Assembly: GCA_002478145.1 (NCBI GenBank)
Contig: DLMI01000202.1
Location: 11,157-43,694, forward strand
Length of the DNA: 32,538 nt
Direction: 5' to 3'
DNA from: Acidobacteria bacterium UBA7540
GTDB lineage: Bacteria; Acidobacteriota; Terriglobia; UBA7540
Positions 22,596 through 30,904 of this stretch are shown piece after piece. How positions within the stretch are numbered: the first letter of the stretch is position 1; each line of letters begins with the position of its first letter. The notes beneath the pieces were generated by a model. It made no database searches and was not told where the DNA came from. It saw only the letters and a program-made list of their open reading frames with translations. A program made the position numbers and the translations under genes.

Positions 22596-25379
22596 ATGAA
22601 ATCCAGCGAAATCAGAACCCGGTTCTTGAAGTTTTTCGAAGGACGCGGCCACCGCGTGCTGCCCTCGTCGTCGCTCGTCCCGGCCCATGACCCCACGTTG
22701 CTCTTCTCGAACGCGGGCATGAACCAGTTCAAGGATGTTTTCCTGGGCCGTGAAAAGCGCGACTATTCGCGCGCCGCGACTTCCCAAAAATGTGTCCGCG
22801 CGGGCGGCAAGCACAATGATCTCGAGCAGGTCGGCCGCACCACGCGCCATAACACCTTTTTCGAAATGCTGGGGAATTTTTCCTTCGGCGATTACTTCAA
22901 AAAGGAAGCCATCCCCTGGGCTTGGGAGTTGGTCACCAAGGACTACGCCATTCCGGCGGAAAAGCTTTACGTCACGGTTTTTCGCGAGGACGACGAAGCG
23001 GAGGAAATCTGGGCGAAGGACGTTGGCGTGCCGCGTGACCGCATCTTTCGCCTGGATGAGAAGGATAACTTTTGGGCCATGGGCGATACCGGCCCCTGCG
23101 GGCCGTGCTCCGAGATTTACTATGATTTTGGTCCCGCTGCCAGCACGCTCGGACACCCCGATTGTCCCTTTCCTTGTCCCCAGGACTGCGGGCGCTACGT
23201 CGAGATCTGGAACCTCGTCTTCATGCAGTTCAATCGCGACGAGCAGGGCAACATGATTCCCCTGCCCCGTCCTAGCATTGATACCGGCGCCGGCCTCGAA
23301 CGGCTGGCGGCGGTTTTGCAGGGCAAAATTTCGAACTATGATACCGACCTTTTCCGACCGGTGATCGACGAAGCCGCCAGCCTGGCAAACGTCGAGTATG
23401 ACTCGAACCATGACACAGATGTGTCTTTGCGCATCATCGCCGACCACGCCCGCGCGGCGACGTTTTTGATTTCTGACGGCGTCCTGCCCTCAAACGAAGG
23501 CCGCGGTTACGTCCTGCGCCTCATCATGCGCCGCGCCCTCTATCACGGCCAGCGGATCAGTGTTACCGAGCCGTTCTTGCATAAACTGTCCGCCCATGTG
23601 GTGTTGATGATGAAGAGCGCCTACCCAGAGCTCCTCGGCATGGCTCACCACGTCATTAAGGCGATCAAGAAAGAAGAGGAAAGCTACGCGCGTTCGACCC
23701 GTGTCGGCCTTCAGCGCCTTGACGACACCTATGTGACCCTCAAGACTGGAAAAGAGGTGAAGTTTGGGGACTGGAAATCCCAATTTTCCATCAGCAAAGG
23801 TAGTCTTTCAGATCTTATTGGGGCTGTTTCTGCATCGGCTTCCATAAATCGCGCAGGAGTGGTCGTCCCAGAGGGCTATGCGGGATGCATTGACGGGGGT
23901 AGGGTATTTGAGCTGCACGACACTTTTGGCCTTCGCCCCGACTTCATCGAAGACATCGCCAGGAACTTCGCCGTCACGATCAATCGGTCGGAGTATGAAC
24001 ACGCCATGAGTCACCAGCGAGAGCGCGCTCGGGCCAGTTGGAAAGCCACAGAAAAGAAGGCTGCCCCCGCAGTTTATCAAGAACTCGGCGAAGGGCAAGA
24101 GACCGCTTTTGATGGATACACGCAAACCATCTCTCCCAATTGCAGGATTGTCGCGATAGTGAAGGATGGGCAGCCGCTGACTCAAGCAAACCTTGACGAC
24201 CGTGTCGAAATCGTCCTGGACCACACTCCGTTCTATGCCGAGGCTGGAGGTCAGGTCGGTGATACCGGTTGGCTGCTGGAACGCGGCACAGATAACCATC
24301 GGCTTGCTCACGTTGCAGATACCTATTGCGCGGTTTCAGGGCTGACCGTGCACCGGACCTGGATCAGGGAAACCTTGCGCGTGGGTGACGTAGTAACCGC
24401 AGTAGTCGACGCTGAACGCCGTGATGCCATCCGCCGCAACCACACGGCAACACACTTGCTGCACGCGGCGCTGCGGAAAACGCTCGGCACGCACGTGAAG
24501 CAGGCCGGGTCGCTCGTCGCGCCCGATCGGCTGCGGTTTGACTTCACGCATTACGCCGCGCTCGATGAGCAGGATTTGCTCGACATCGAGGATCTGGTGA
24601 ACGAGTACATCCTGAAGAACGAAGTTGTTGCGACGGAAGAGAAAGACCTGGACTCAGCCGTCGCTGGCGGCGCGATGGCGCTTTTCGGCGAGAAATACGC
24701 GGATAAGGTGCGCGTGCTCTCGATTGACGACTTCTCAAAAGAACTCTGCGGCGGCACGCACATGCGACGCACGGGCGACATCGGCCTTTTCAAGATTGTC
24801 TCCGAATCGAGCGTGGCGGCGGGAACGCGGCGAATCGAAGCGGTGACCGGTGAAGGCGTACTGAAATACCTGCGGCAAGCCAGCGAGACGCTGGCGCTAC
24901 TCGCCGACTCATTGCACGCCAAGCCCGAGGAGTTGCTCCAGGCAGTCGAGAAGCTAAGTGATTCCGAGAAAAAGCTCCGCAAAGAACTCGAAGCACAGCA
25001 GATGAAGCGCGCCACCTCCCAGGCCAGTGACCTTGTGAAAGAAGCGCGCGAAGTGAAAGGGGTGCGCGTGGTGGCAGCGCGCGTGGAAGTCACGGACCGC
25101 TCTGCCATGCGGCAGATGGTTGACGATCTGAGAGCAAAGCTCCAATCCGGCGTGATCGTGCTGGGCAGTGTTTCAGACGGCAAGGTCAGCCTTGTCGCAG
25201 CGGTCACCAAGGACCTTACCCACAAGCTCGACGCTGGAAAAATCGTGAAGCAGGCTGCCGCGATTGTTGAGGGCAGCGGCGGCGGCCGCAAAGACTTGGC
25301 AGAAGCCGGCGGCAAGAACCCCGCGAAACTCGATGAATCCCTCCAAGCCGTCCCCGCGATCATCGAAGCAATGCTTTAG
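22596..25379 (+). CDS. alaS: Alanyl-tRNA synthetase (with insertion)
   Basis: This class II synthetase charges tRNA-Ala and hydrolyses Ser/Gly-tRNA-Ala. From the ATG at 22596 it has 927 residues, against about 875 usually. The catalytic core begins SSEIRTRFLKFFEGRGH and includes PSSSLVP, FSNAGMNQFKD and GPCGPCSEIYYD. The editing domain has HTATH (616-620) and CGGTH (718-722), which bind zinc. The C-terminal coiled coil plus the DHHA1 domain (GGGGR-like) end the protein. About 45 extra residues (roughly 388-432, including DWKSQFSISKGSLSDLIGAV) lie between the tRNA-binding helices and the VFELHDTFGLRPDFIED segment, and their codons have more A/T third bases than the flanks. A GTG six codons upstream is also in frame. 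It follows recX by 24 nt of repeat DNA. Confidence 0.95.
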   Translation: MKSSEIRTRFLKFFEGRGHRVLPSSSLVPAHDPTLLFSNAGMNQFKDVFLGREKRDYSRAATSQKCVRAGGKHNDLEQVGRTTRHNTFFEMLGNFSFGDYFKKEAIPWAWELVTKDYAIPAEKLYVTVFREDDEAEEIWAKDVGVPRDRIFRLDEKDNFWAMGDTGPCGPCSEIYYDFGPAASTLGHPDCPFPCPQDCGRYVEIWNLVFMQFNRDEQGNMIPLPRPSIDTGAGLERLAAVLQGKISNYDTDLFRPVIDEAASLANVEYDSNHDTDVSLRIIADHARAATFLISDGVLPSNEGRGYVLRLIMRRALYHGQRISVTEPFLHKLSAHVVLMMKSAYPELLGMAHHVIKAIKKEEESYARSTRVGLQRLDDTYVTLKTGKEVKFGDWKSQFSISKGSLSDLIGAVSASASINRAGVVVPEGYAGCIDGGRVFELHDTFGLRPDFIEDIARNFAVTINRSEYEHAMSHQRERARASWKATEKKAAPAVYQELGEGQETAFDGYTQTISPNCRIVAIVKDGQPLTQANLDDRVEIVLDHTPFYAEAGGQVGDTGWLLERGTDNHRLAHVADTYCAVSGLTVHRTWIRETLRVGDVVTAVVDAERRDAIRRNHTATHLLHAALRKTLGTHVKQAGSLVAPDRLRFDFTHYAALDEQDLLDIEDLVNEYILKNEVVATEEKDLDSAVAGGAMALFGEKYADKVRVLSIDDFSKELCGGTHMRRTGDIGLFKIVSESSVAAGTRRIEAVTGEGVLKYLRQASETLALLADSLHAKPEELLQAVEKLSDSEKKLRKELEAQQMKRATSQASDLVKEAREVKGVRVVAARVEVTDRSAMRQMVDDLRAKLQSGVIVLGSVSDGKVSLVAAVTKDLTHKLDAGKIVKQAAAIVEGSGGGRKDLAEAGGKNPAKLDESLQAVPAIIEAML

Positions 25380-25546
25380 GGGCGAAAGAACTGGCGTAGT
25401 TATGGCACGCCAACCCAAAAATGCGTGTGAGCAAAGATACTGTCTACATCCTTGGCTTCATCCACGGCGCGCGTGACCTCAGAGCCTTGTGGCAGCGCCA
25501 AGGACGACCGAGCGCATAAGTCTCTGGCGACCTCGTCCAATCCCGT

Positions 25547-25552
25547 TATAAT
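25547..25552 (+). promoter_or_regulatory. -10 promoter candidate for gpmA
   Basis: A perfect TATAAT lies 53 nt upstream of the gpmA ATG, a normal leader length. No clear -35 box is present 17 bp upstream. The rest of the 226-nt alaS-gpmA spacer shows no gene or strong terminator. Confidence 0.45.
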
Positions 25553-25605
25553 GGGAAGTTCGATTAGGCGTGGCCAAGATCTCTGATGATGGAGGAGACG
25601 CATTC

Positions 25606-26355
25606 ATGTACAAGCTGGTCTTATTGAGGCACGGAGAGAGTACCTGGAACAAAGAGAACCTGTTTACGGGTTGGACGGACGTTGGGCTGAGTGAGAAGGG
25701 CATGCAGGAGGCGATTGACGGGGGCCGCGAAATGAACAAAGAAGGCTACGTCTTCGACGTCGCTTTCACCTCGGTTTTGAAGCGCGCCATCAAGACGCTC
25801 TGGTTGGCGCTCGAGGAGATGGACCAGATGTGGATTCCGGTGCACAATTCCTGGCGGCTCAATGAGCGCCATTACGGCGCGCTGCAGGGTTTGAACAAGG
25901 CCCAGACCGCAGAAAAGTATGGCGAGCAACAAGTCAAAATCTGGCGGCGTAGCTACGATATCCGGCCGCCCGCGCTGACGCCGGACGATGACCGCTATCC
26001 TGGCAAAGACCCGCGGTACGCGAGCCTGAAGCCCGAAGAACTCCCCCTGACCGAGTGCCTCAAGGATACTGTAGCACGCACCCTCCCTTACTGGCACGAG
26101 ACCATCGGCCCTACAGTGCGGTCCGGCAAGCGAGTGATTGTCGCCGCGCACGGCAACAGCCTGCGAGGGCTCGTGAAGTACCTCGACAACGTTTCGGACC
26201 AGGACATCGTGGGCCTGAACATCCCGACCGGGATTCCGCTGGTTTATGAGCTTGATGACCAGCTCAAGCCGCTCCAGCATTACTACCTCGGCGATCCCGA
26301 AGCCGTGGCCAAGGCCGCCCGGGCGGTGGCCGACCAAGCGAAACGGAAAGCCTAA
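25606..26355 (+). CDS. gpmA: 2,3-bisphosphoglycerate-dependent phosphoglycerate mutase
   Basis: GpmA interconverts 3- and 2-phosphoglycerate in glycolysis and gluconeogenesis. The 249-residue length is that of the dPGM family. It starts [23 protein letters not shown], with the phospho-accepting His in RHGES (residue 9). It continues with the KRAIKTLW and [22 protein letters not shown] regions, the [18 protein letters not shown] loop, and the second catalytic His in [15 protein letters not shown]. The start at 25606 is chosen over an in-frame ATG 12 codons upstream because GGAGGAG lies about 10 nt before it and the family begins there. It appears monocistronic, with its own -10 element and a repeat-rich downstream spacer. 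Confidence 0.96.
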   Translation: MYKLVLLRHGESTWNKENLFTGWTDVGLSEKGMQEAIDGGREMNKEGYVFDVAFTSVLKRAIKTLWLALEEMDQMWIPVHNSWRLNERHYGALQGLNKAQTAEKYGEQQVKIWRRSYDIRPPALTPDDDRYPGKDPRYASLKPEELPLTECLKDTVARTLPYWHETIGPTVRSGKRVIVAAHGNSLRGLVKYLDNVSDQDIVGLNIPTGIPLVYELDDQLKPLQHYYLGDPEAVAKAARAVADQAKRKA

Positions 26356-26356
26356 G

Positions 26357-26394
26357 AAGGATTCAGCATTCAGGATTCGGGATTCAGGACAGAA
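26357..26394. repeat. Short micro-repeat array, word GGATTCAG
   Basis: Copies of GATTCAG/GATTCGG (GGATTCAGCATTCAGGATTC and on) begin within 2 nt of the gpmA stop codon. The same word occurs at 15339-15377. Single-armed; no strong foldback. Confidence 0.65.
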
Positions 26395-26502
26395 ATGCAA
26401 GATTCGCGACCCAGTCGCGCACACCGGGAAGGAGTCAGAGAAAAACCACGAGCAAACTTTCCTGCTGGGTAATGAGTCTAGTACGTTGGTAGTATACGGG
26501 AT

Positions 26503-26551
26503 GTAGGGCTGGGGCTGGCCCCGGCCAAGCCGGGCCGAGGGGCGGCCCTAC
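26503..26551. repeat. GTAGGGC-bounded palindromic element
   Basis: GTAGGGC at the left end and GCCCTAC at the right end enclose CCCCGGC-CAA-GCCGGG, so the 49-bp element folds with perfect outer and inner stems and an imperfect middle. It lies between gpmA and the transglycosylase promoter and may terminate gpmA transcription, though no T-run follows. Confidence 0.6.
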
Positions 26552-26588
26552 AGTCGAATTGGGACACAGTACTTTCGTTCAATTGGCT

Positions 26589-26617
26589 TTTGCACGCTTT
26601 GGCGGGAATGTTATAAT
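26589..26617 (+). promoter_or_regulatory. Promoter of the transglycosylase-amidase unit
   Basis: TTTGCA (26589-26594, four of six -35 bases) and an extended -10 TGTTATAAT (TATAAT at 26612-26617) are separated by 17 bp. The predicted start near 26624 leaves a leader of about 120 nt before the lytic transglycosylase. Confidence 0.65.
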
Positions 26618-26621
26618 CATA

Positions 26622-26740
26622 AGAACGCTCGGCGCTCGGAGTGCGCCGAGGTGCTGGGGGACGCGGAAGCCAGCGATCCCTTGGACAGGGTAAGGAGCGT
26701 GGGTCGCCAAATTCGGTTACGGACCCGCGAGTAAGTTGGA
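26622..26740 (+). ncRNA. Structured 5' leader RNA, possible cis-regulatory element
   Basis: The leader holds four successive foldbacks. The first is CTCGGCGC/GCGCCGAG (26628-26635 with 26643-26650). The second is GCTGG/CCAGC (26653-26657 with 26670-26674), enclosing GGGACGCGGAAG. The third is a short CCC/GGG stem (26678-26690). The fourth is CGTGGGTC/GACCCGCG (26698-26705 with 26722-26729). The last ends about 7 nt before the GGAAGGG next to the start codon, so its folding could affect initiation. I cannot match it to a riboswitch class: it lacks the GGCAAACC of c-di-GMP-I RNAs and the GAAUCC boxes of c-di-AMP RNAs. An undescribed regulatory RNA or a simple stable leader are both possible. 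Confidence 0.45.
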
Positions 26741-26744
26741 AGGG

Positions 26745-27479
26745 ATGAATTCTAAAGAGCCGCAGGAGCGGCTTCGGAGCCGGATGCATAATCGGACCCA
26801 GTGCTGCCTGATGGTCTTCGCTTGCTTGGTGGTGTGGGGTTTGTCGCTTTCTCGGCCGGCGCGCGCTGGCGAGATTGTCAGTATCACAGACGAGCAAGGG
26901 CGCAAGGTCTTTATCAACACGAGTGATGCTCGCGCCAAAGGCGAGATGGCCACGCGCGCCATCCAGCCGGTTAAGGCCGACAACGCCCCCCTTCCGCCGC
27001 CAGAGATCAACGACCTGGTCGAGCAGACTGCCAGCCGCCACCAAATTGACCCACAACTTGTACACGCCATTATCAAAGTCGAATCGGAATACGATCCGAA
27101 GGCCGTCTCGCGCAAAGGCGCGATGGGGCTGATGCAACTCATTCCGGAGACCGCTCAGCGATTCGGGGTCGCAAACCCCTTCAATCCCAAAGAGAACATC
27201 GAAGGCGGGGTCAGCTATTTGAAGCACCTTTTGAACCTTTTTGGAGGCGACCTTTCTCTATCCCTGGCGGCCTATAACGCCGGAGAAGGTGCCGTGCAGC
27301 GATTCGGCGGAATCCCTTCCTTTGCCGAAACGCGGGACTACGTGCGGAAGGTGACCGACATTTACCAATCGGTATCACCGCAGTCTGGCACGAATGCTGC
27401 CGGGAACAAACCGCAGGCTTCGGCCATTGTCCGCTATGTGGACGAACGAGGCGGGGTGCACTATTCCAATGTGGAATGA
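26745..27479 (+). CDS. Lytic transglycosylase (SLT family), exported
   Basis: This enzyme cleaves the MurNAc-GlcNAc bond of peptidoglycan with anhydro-MurNAc formation in the periplasm. A signal peptide ends at SRPARA. A short segment GEIVSITDEQGRKVFINTSD (about 42-61) and the very C-terminal YVDERGGVHYSNVE are both DUF4124-like strands. The SLT domain lies between them (about 90-200): the catalytic Glu is in IIKVESEYDPKAVSRKGAMGLMQLIPETA, followed by the NP...NIEGGVSYLKHLL and LAAYNAGEGAV motifs. All family motifs are intact. The start is uncertain: a TTG at 26736, this ATG, and an ATG at 26784 (with GGAG 4 nt upstream) are possible. The amidase gene follows about 60 nt downstream, so a shared wall-remodelling unit is likely. 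Confidence 0.93.
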   Translation: MNSKEPQERLRSRMHNRTQCCLMVFACLVVWGLSLSRPARAGEIVSITDEQGRKVFINTSDARAKGEMATRAIQPVKADNAPLPPPEINDLVEQTASRHQIDPQLVHAIIKVESEYDPKAVSRKGAMGLMQLIPETAQRFGVANPFNPKENIEGGVSYLKHLLNLFGGDLSLSLAAYNAGEGAVQRFGGIPSFAETRDYVRKVTDIYQSVSPQSGTNAAGNKPQASAIVRYVDERGGVHYSNVE

Positions 27480-27535
27480 TTCGGGTTAATGCAACATGGC
27501 CATCCACCTTTCGGTGAACAGAGTTTTGCTGGGGG

Positions 27536-29611
27536 GTGGTCGGTGATTTGAATGCCACGGAACGGTCTACATTGATCGAACTGCACAAACGAATCTGCTT
27601 CGCATTTCTTTTAGCCGGGTTTCTGGCCTTCCCCAAAGTTTCTTTCCCAGCCCTCCCTGCCTCCCGCCAGGCAAAAGCCGTGACGACATTCGAGCGTGCG
27701 GTCCGCATGAGGACGACGCTTGAGTCTCTGCCCGAGAACGAGCGCACCAAGGCGGATTATCAGAAGGTCATCGAGACTTTCCAGGAAGTCGCGCGGCTCG
27801 ACCCGGCGTATGCCAAGACTCCCACGGCGCTCGCTTTTGTGGCGGAACTTTACGAAGAGATGGGGCGCGCTTTTTCTGCCGACCGCTATTACCTTAAGTC
27901 CGTCAAAACCTACCAGTTCCTCGTCTCCGAGTACCCTCACAGCCAAATCGCCCGGGATGCTTTGTTTACGCTCGGGGAGATATACAGCACCGACCTTGAG
28001 AACCCCGAAGAAGCTCGCAAGACCTTCCAGAATTTCCTCGACAAATATCCCAAGTCCTCCAGAGCGGAGGAAGCGCAGGCAAAGATCGAAGCGATCGATG
28101 AGTTGCACGCCGAGCGCCCCGCCACGCAGTCAGCTCCCCACCGCGAAACCGCCGAAAGCCACCGCGGCAGCGGGCTGCCGGAGGTGACAGAAGTACGCCG
28201 CTGGGTGGGCCCGAACTACTCCCGCATCGTCATTGGAGTGGACGAGGAAGTGAAATTTGAGACCAGCCGGCTCTCCAAACCAGATCGCATCGTGCTGGAC
28301 ATTGAAAACGCCCGCCTAAGCCCGGCCCTGGTCGGAAAGACTTTTCCTGTAGAAGACGGCTTTCTGCGCCAGATCCGCGTGGGACAGTTCACCTCAACCG
28401 TTACGCGGGTTGTGCTGGATGTAGAAAAGATCGAAGATTATTCAGTATTACCCCTGCCTAATCCCTTCCGCTTGGTGGTTGACATCCACGGTGGCAGCAC
28501 GCTCATCCGGGAGACCGAACGGGCTGCGAAAGAGTCCACCGCTCGCGCGCCCACGGCGCGCCCGCAGCGGCTGGAGGAAAGCTCGACCGCAACCGAGCAG
28601 CCCGCCAGCAGCAGCGAGTCGGCCCAGAAACCCGAAGTCGCCACGCGCAGCACCAAGCCCAAGCCTGAGCGCGAGACAACTGGAAAGGCAAGAGCGTCGG
28701 AGGAGACACAGGAGGTCGAGACGGCCTCCCTCAAACCCCCCAAAACACCGCCAGCGTCCGGCGAGACGGGGACGCCATCGCCTGAACCCTCGCCGGCGAA
28801 GGGAGCGCCTGTTCTGCCGAAAGCCGCTGCGCCCACTGAATCCGGCTCCCGGACCCTGACGAGGGTGCTGGGACTCAAGATCGGCCGCATCGTGATCGAC
28901 CCGGGACACGGCGGCCACGACACAGGCACAATCGGACCAACGGGGCTGCGGGAAAAGGACGTCGTACTGGACGTGGGGTTGCGGCTGAAAAAGCTGCTCG
29001 AGCACCAGGTTGGCTGCGAAGTTGTCATGACCCGCAGCAACGACACTTTCATCCCACTTGAGGAAAGGACCGCAATTGCCAACGAGAAGGCTGCCGACTT
29101 ATTCATCTCCATCCATGCCAACGCCAGCCGCGACCGCAGCGCGCGGGGAATCGAGACCTACTATTTGAATTTCACCTCTAGTCCCGAAGCTCTGGAGGCG
29201 GCGGCAAGAGAAAACGCGACGTCCCAGGAGTCGGTGCACGAACTCCAGGACCTCATAAAGAAGATCGCGATGACGGAAAAAATCGAAGAGTCCGAGGAGT
29301 TTGCCCGGCAGTTGCAAAAGGAATTCTACCGGCGCACTTCTCAATTGAGCGGCAACCAACGCGACCGGGGTGTGAAGAAGGCGCCGTTCGTGGTGTTGAT
29401 CGGCGCCAACATGCCCTCCGTCCTGGCAGAAATCTCCTTCCTCACAAACCCCCGCGATGAAAAGTCGCTGCGACGCCCTGACTACCGGCAGAAGATCGCG
29501 GAAGCGCTCTACGAGGGAATCCTGGATTATGTGAACAATCTTGGCGGGGTCAAGGTCGTCCAGCGTGCAGCCTCCGACAGATCTGCATCGAAGACCGGGG
29601 CGGAATTCTGA
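27536..29611 (+). CDS. N-acetylmuramoyl-L-alanine amidase with TPR and AMIN domains
   Basis: A 691-residue exported zinc amidase that removes stem peptides from peptidoglycan. An N-terminal hydrophobic segment (about 18-40) exports it. TPR-like repeats follow (about 70-195, VARLDPAY...YQFLVSEYPHSQIARDALFTLGEIY...FLDKYPKSSRAEEA), then an AMIN domain (about 215-318, VTEVRRWVGPNYSRIVI...FRLVVDIHG) that in AmiC-type enzymes targets the septum. A Pro/Ser/Glu-rich linker (320-440) leads to an Amidase_3 domain (450-670) with zinc ligands His458 (DPGHGG), Glu473 and His527 (SIHANAS) and catalytic Glu632 (VLAEISF). All catalytic residues are present. TPRs fused ahead of AMIN are not part of the enterobacterial AmiC layout. 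The start GTG has a weak ribosome-binding site; a TTG at 27548 is an alternative. Confidence 0.93.
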   Translation: MVGDLNATERSTLIELHKRICFAFLLAGFLAFPKVSFPALPASRQAKAVTTFERAVRMRTTLESLPENERTKADYQKVIETFQEVARLDPAYAKTPTALAFVAELYEEMGRAFSADRYYLKSVKTYQFLVSEYPHSQIARDALFTLGEIYSTDLENPEEARKTFQNFLDKYPKSSRAEEAQAKIEAIDELHAERPATQSAPHRETAESHRGSGLPEVTEVRRWVGPNYSRIVIGVDEEVKFETSRLSKPDRIVLDIENARLSPALVGKTFPVEDGFLRQIRVGQFTSTVTRVVLDVEKIEDYSVLPLPNPFRLVVDIHGGSTLIRETERAAKESTARAPTARPQRLEESSTATEQPASSSESAQKPEVATRSTKPKPERETTGKARASEETQEVETASLKPPKTPPASGETGTPSPEPSPAKGAPVLPKAAAPTESGSRTLTRVLGLKIGRIVIDPGHGGHDTGTIGPTGLREKDVVLDVGLRLKKLLEHQVGCEVVMTRSNDTFIPLEERTAIANEKAADLFISIHANASRDRSARGIETYYLNFTSSPEALEAAARENATSQESVHELQDLIKKIAMTEKIEESEEFARQLQKEFYRRTSQLSGNQRDRGVKKAPFVVLIGANMPSVLAEISFLTNPRDEKSLRRPDYRQKIAEALYEGILDYVNNLGGVKVVQRAASDRSASKTGAEF

Positions 29612-29622
29612 TATCCTTGAGG

Positions 29623-30711
29623 ATGATGAAGCGTGTTGTCTCAGCCTTCGCGCTCTTGCTGCTAACCCTCAGTGCAGCCCGTCCGCTGTCTTGTGCCCAG
29701 GATGTTTCCGTCATCCCTCTTGTCCCTGCGGCCAATTGGCGGTTCGCAGCCAGTCAAGGCCTGGGGGTTGATGAAATCCAAAAATACGGCGGAGACCCGA
29801 CGGTCGAACGCGAGTACGGAGTAAAATCGTTCGAGCTGCGCACGTACCAGCTTGATAGGGTGCGTGTGGAAGTCATCCTGGAACCCGCTGCCGATGCAAG
29901 CGCCGCCTACGGCCTGCTCACCTACTATCAGAACGAGTCCATGCATCCGGAAAAAGCCATCCAGCTTGCCATGACGGGCCCGGAGGTCAGCTTAATGGCG
30001 CGCGGACGTAGCTTCATCCGTTTCCTTCGCCCCAAAGACTCACAGCTTTCCGCGAACGAATTCCGCGCTTTGCTGATTTTTGTGGGGGGAACTCGGCCGG
30101 CGGGCGATTCCGTGGCCAACTTGCCTTCGCCTCTCCCTTTCTCGGGTCTGATTCCTGGCAGTGAGAAATACATCATCGGCCCCGAAGTAGCCCGGCGCGT
30201 TCTGCCCAATTTCCGCACCGACCTGTTAGGATTCGACCAGGGCGCAGAGATTCAGGTCGGTGAATACCTTGTCGGCAGTTCCCGATCTACCATGATGGAG
30301 GTGAGCTACCCCACTCCGCAGATCGCCCGCCTCCGCTTCGGGGCGATGAGTGATCTGCTCGGCTTAAATCAGGATCGTGGAGCGAATACTCTATATGCAC
30401 GAAGAGAAGGGTCGTTTATTTTTTTGGCTCTTAAGGCTAACAACAAAGCCGCCGCGATGAAGTTGTTGGACCAATTCAAAGTGACGCAGCAGTTGAGCTG
30501 GGACGAGAAATACCCTGGGGACAAAACGATAGGCATGCAGTTGTTCGAACTCATTATGGGAAACGTCTTCCTGACCTTGCTTCTTGCCGGAGGAGGGATC
30601 GCTGGTGGTGTGTTAATCGTTGTTTCCCAACGAATTACAGCCAGATACCTCCCCGCTTGGGAGTGGGGGCACCCGGAAGCGGACCGGCTGATTCGGTTAA
30701 ACCTTCAGTAG
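29623..30711 (+). CDS. Exported, C-terminally membrane-anchored protein of unknown function (DUF6599-like)
   Basis: The roughly 362-residue protein has a signal peptide (MKRVVSAFALLLLTLSAARPLSCA). The extracytoplasmic region has two similar-looking halves, each with a YG...SFELRTYQL or GEYLVGSS pattern and an LAL or RLRFG strand. One membrane helix follows near the C-terminus (about 313-336, VFLTLLLAGGGIAGGVLIVV) with a short tail. The layout recalls acidobacterial proteins grouped as DUF6599, but I cannot confirm that. It starts 11 nt after the amidase stop, so it probably belongs to the same transcript. The initiation codon is unclear: TTG 29617, ATG 29623 or ATG 29626, with GAGG only a few nt upstream of the last. 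It carries no catalytic motif that I recognise. Confidence 0.8.
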   Translation: MMKRVVSAFALLLLTLSAARPLSCAQDVSVIPLVPAANWRFAASQGLGVDEIQKYGGDPTVEREYGVKSFELRTYQLDRVRVEVILEPAADASAAYGLLTYYQNESMHPEKAIQLAMTGPEVSLMARGRSFIRFLRPKDSQLSANEFRALLIFVGGTRPAGDSVANLPSPLPFSGLIPGSEKYIIGPEVARRVLPNFRTDLLGFDQGAEIQVGEYLVGSSRSTMMEVSYPTPQIARLRFGAMSDLLGLNQDRGANTLYARREGSFIFLALKANNKAAAMKLLDQFKVTQQLSWDEKYPGDKTIGMQLFELIMGNVFLTLLLAGGGIAGGVLIVVSQRITARYLPAWEWGHPEADRLIRLNLQ

Positions 30712-30868
30712 AGCTAACATCAATAGTTTCAGCAGCATAAAGCAAAAAAACAGGGATAAATTCCTTAATTCGGGTTTTTCTTCGAATTCTCTCTTTTGTC
30801 CGCGAATTGCACGTGTAAGTTACTTAGAATTAAAGACTTATATCACAAAAAAATTCCTGAAATTTATC

Positions 30869-30898
30869 TTGACATCGCTTGGAAGTTTTTCTTAGACT
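30869..30898 (+). promoter_or_regulatory. Strong sigma-70-type promoter upstream of the tRNA
   Basis: A perfect TTGACA (30869-30874) and TAGACT (30893-30898, four of six -10 bases) are separated by 18 bp, inside an AT-rich region (30712-30910) that otherwise holds no gene. The predicted start is near 30905. It would transcribe the hairpin region and, if read through, tRNA-Thr. Confidence 0.65.
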
Positions 30899-30904
30899 CG
30901 TTCC

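Noticed and set aside
24551..25363. 270-residue minus-strand frame opposite the alaS 3' half
   Set aside because: Ser/Arg-rich antisense shadow of a strongly conserved synthetase domain.
26653..26705. Resemblance of GGGACGCGGAAGCC...GGTAAGGAGCG to a c-di-GMP-I (GEMM) riboswitch
   Set aside because: The upstream GGGCAAACC strand and the tetraloop hairpin in the right place are missing, so only a partial word match remains.
28438..29121. Long minus-strand open frames opposite the amidase linker and catalytic domain
   Set aside because: They are antisense shadows of a clear AMIN-amidase gene, with Ser/Arg-rich low-complexity translations.
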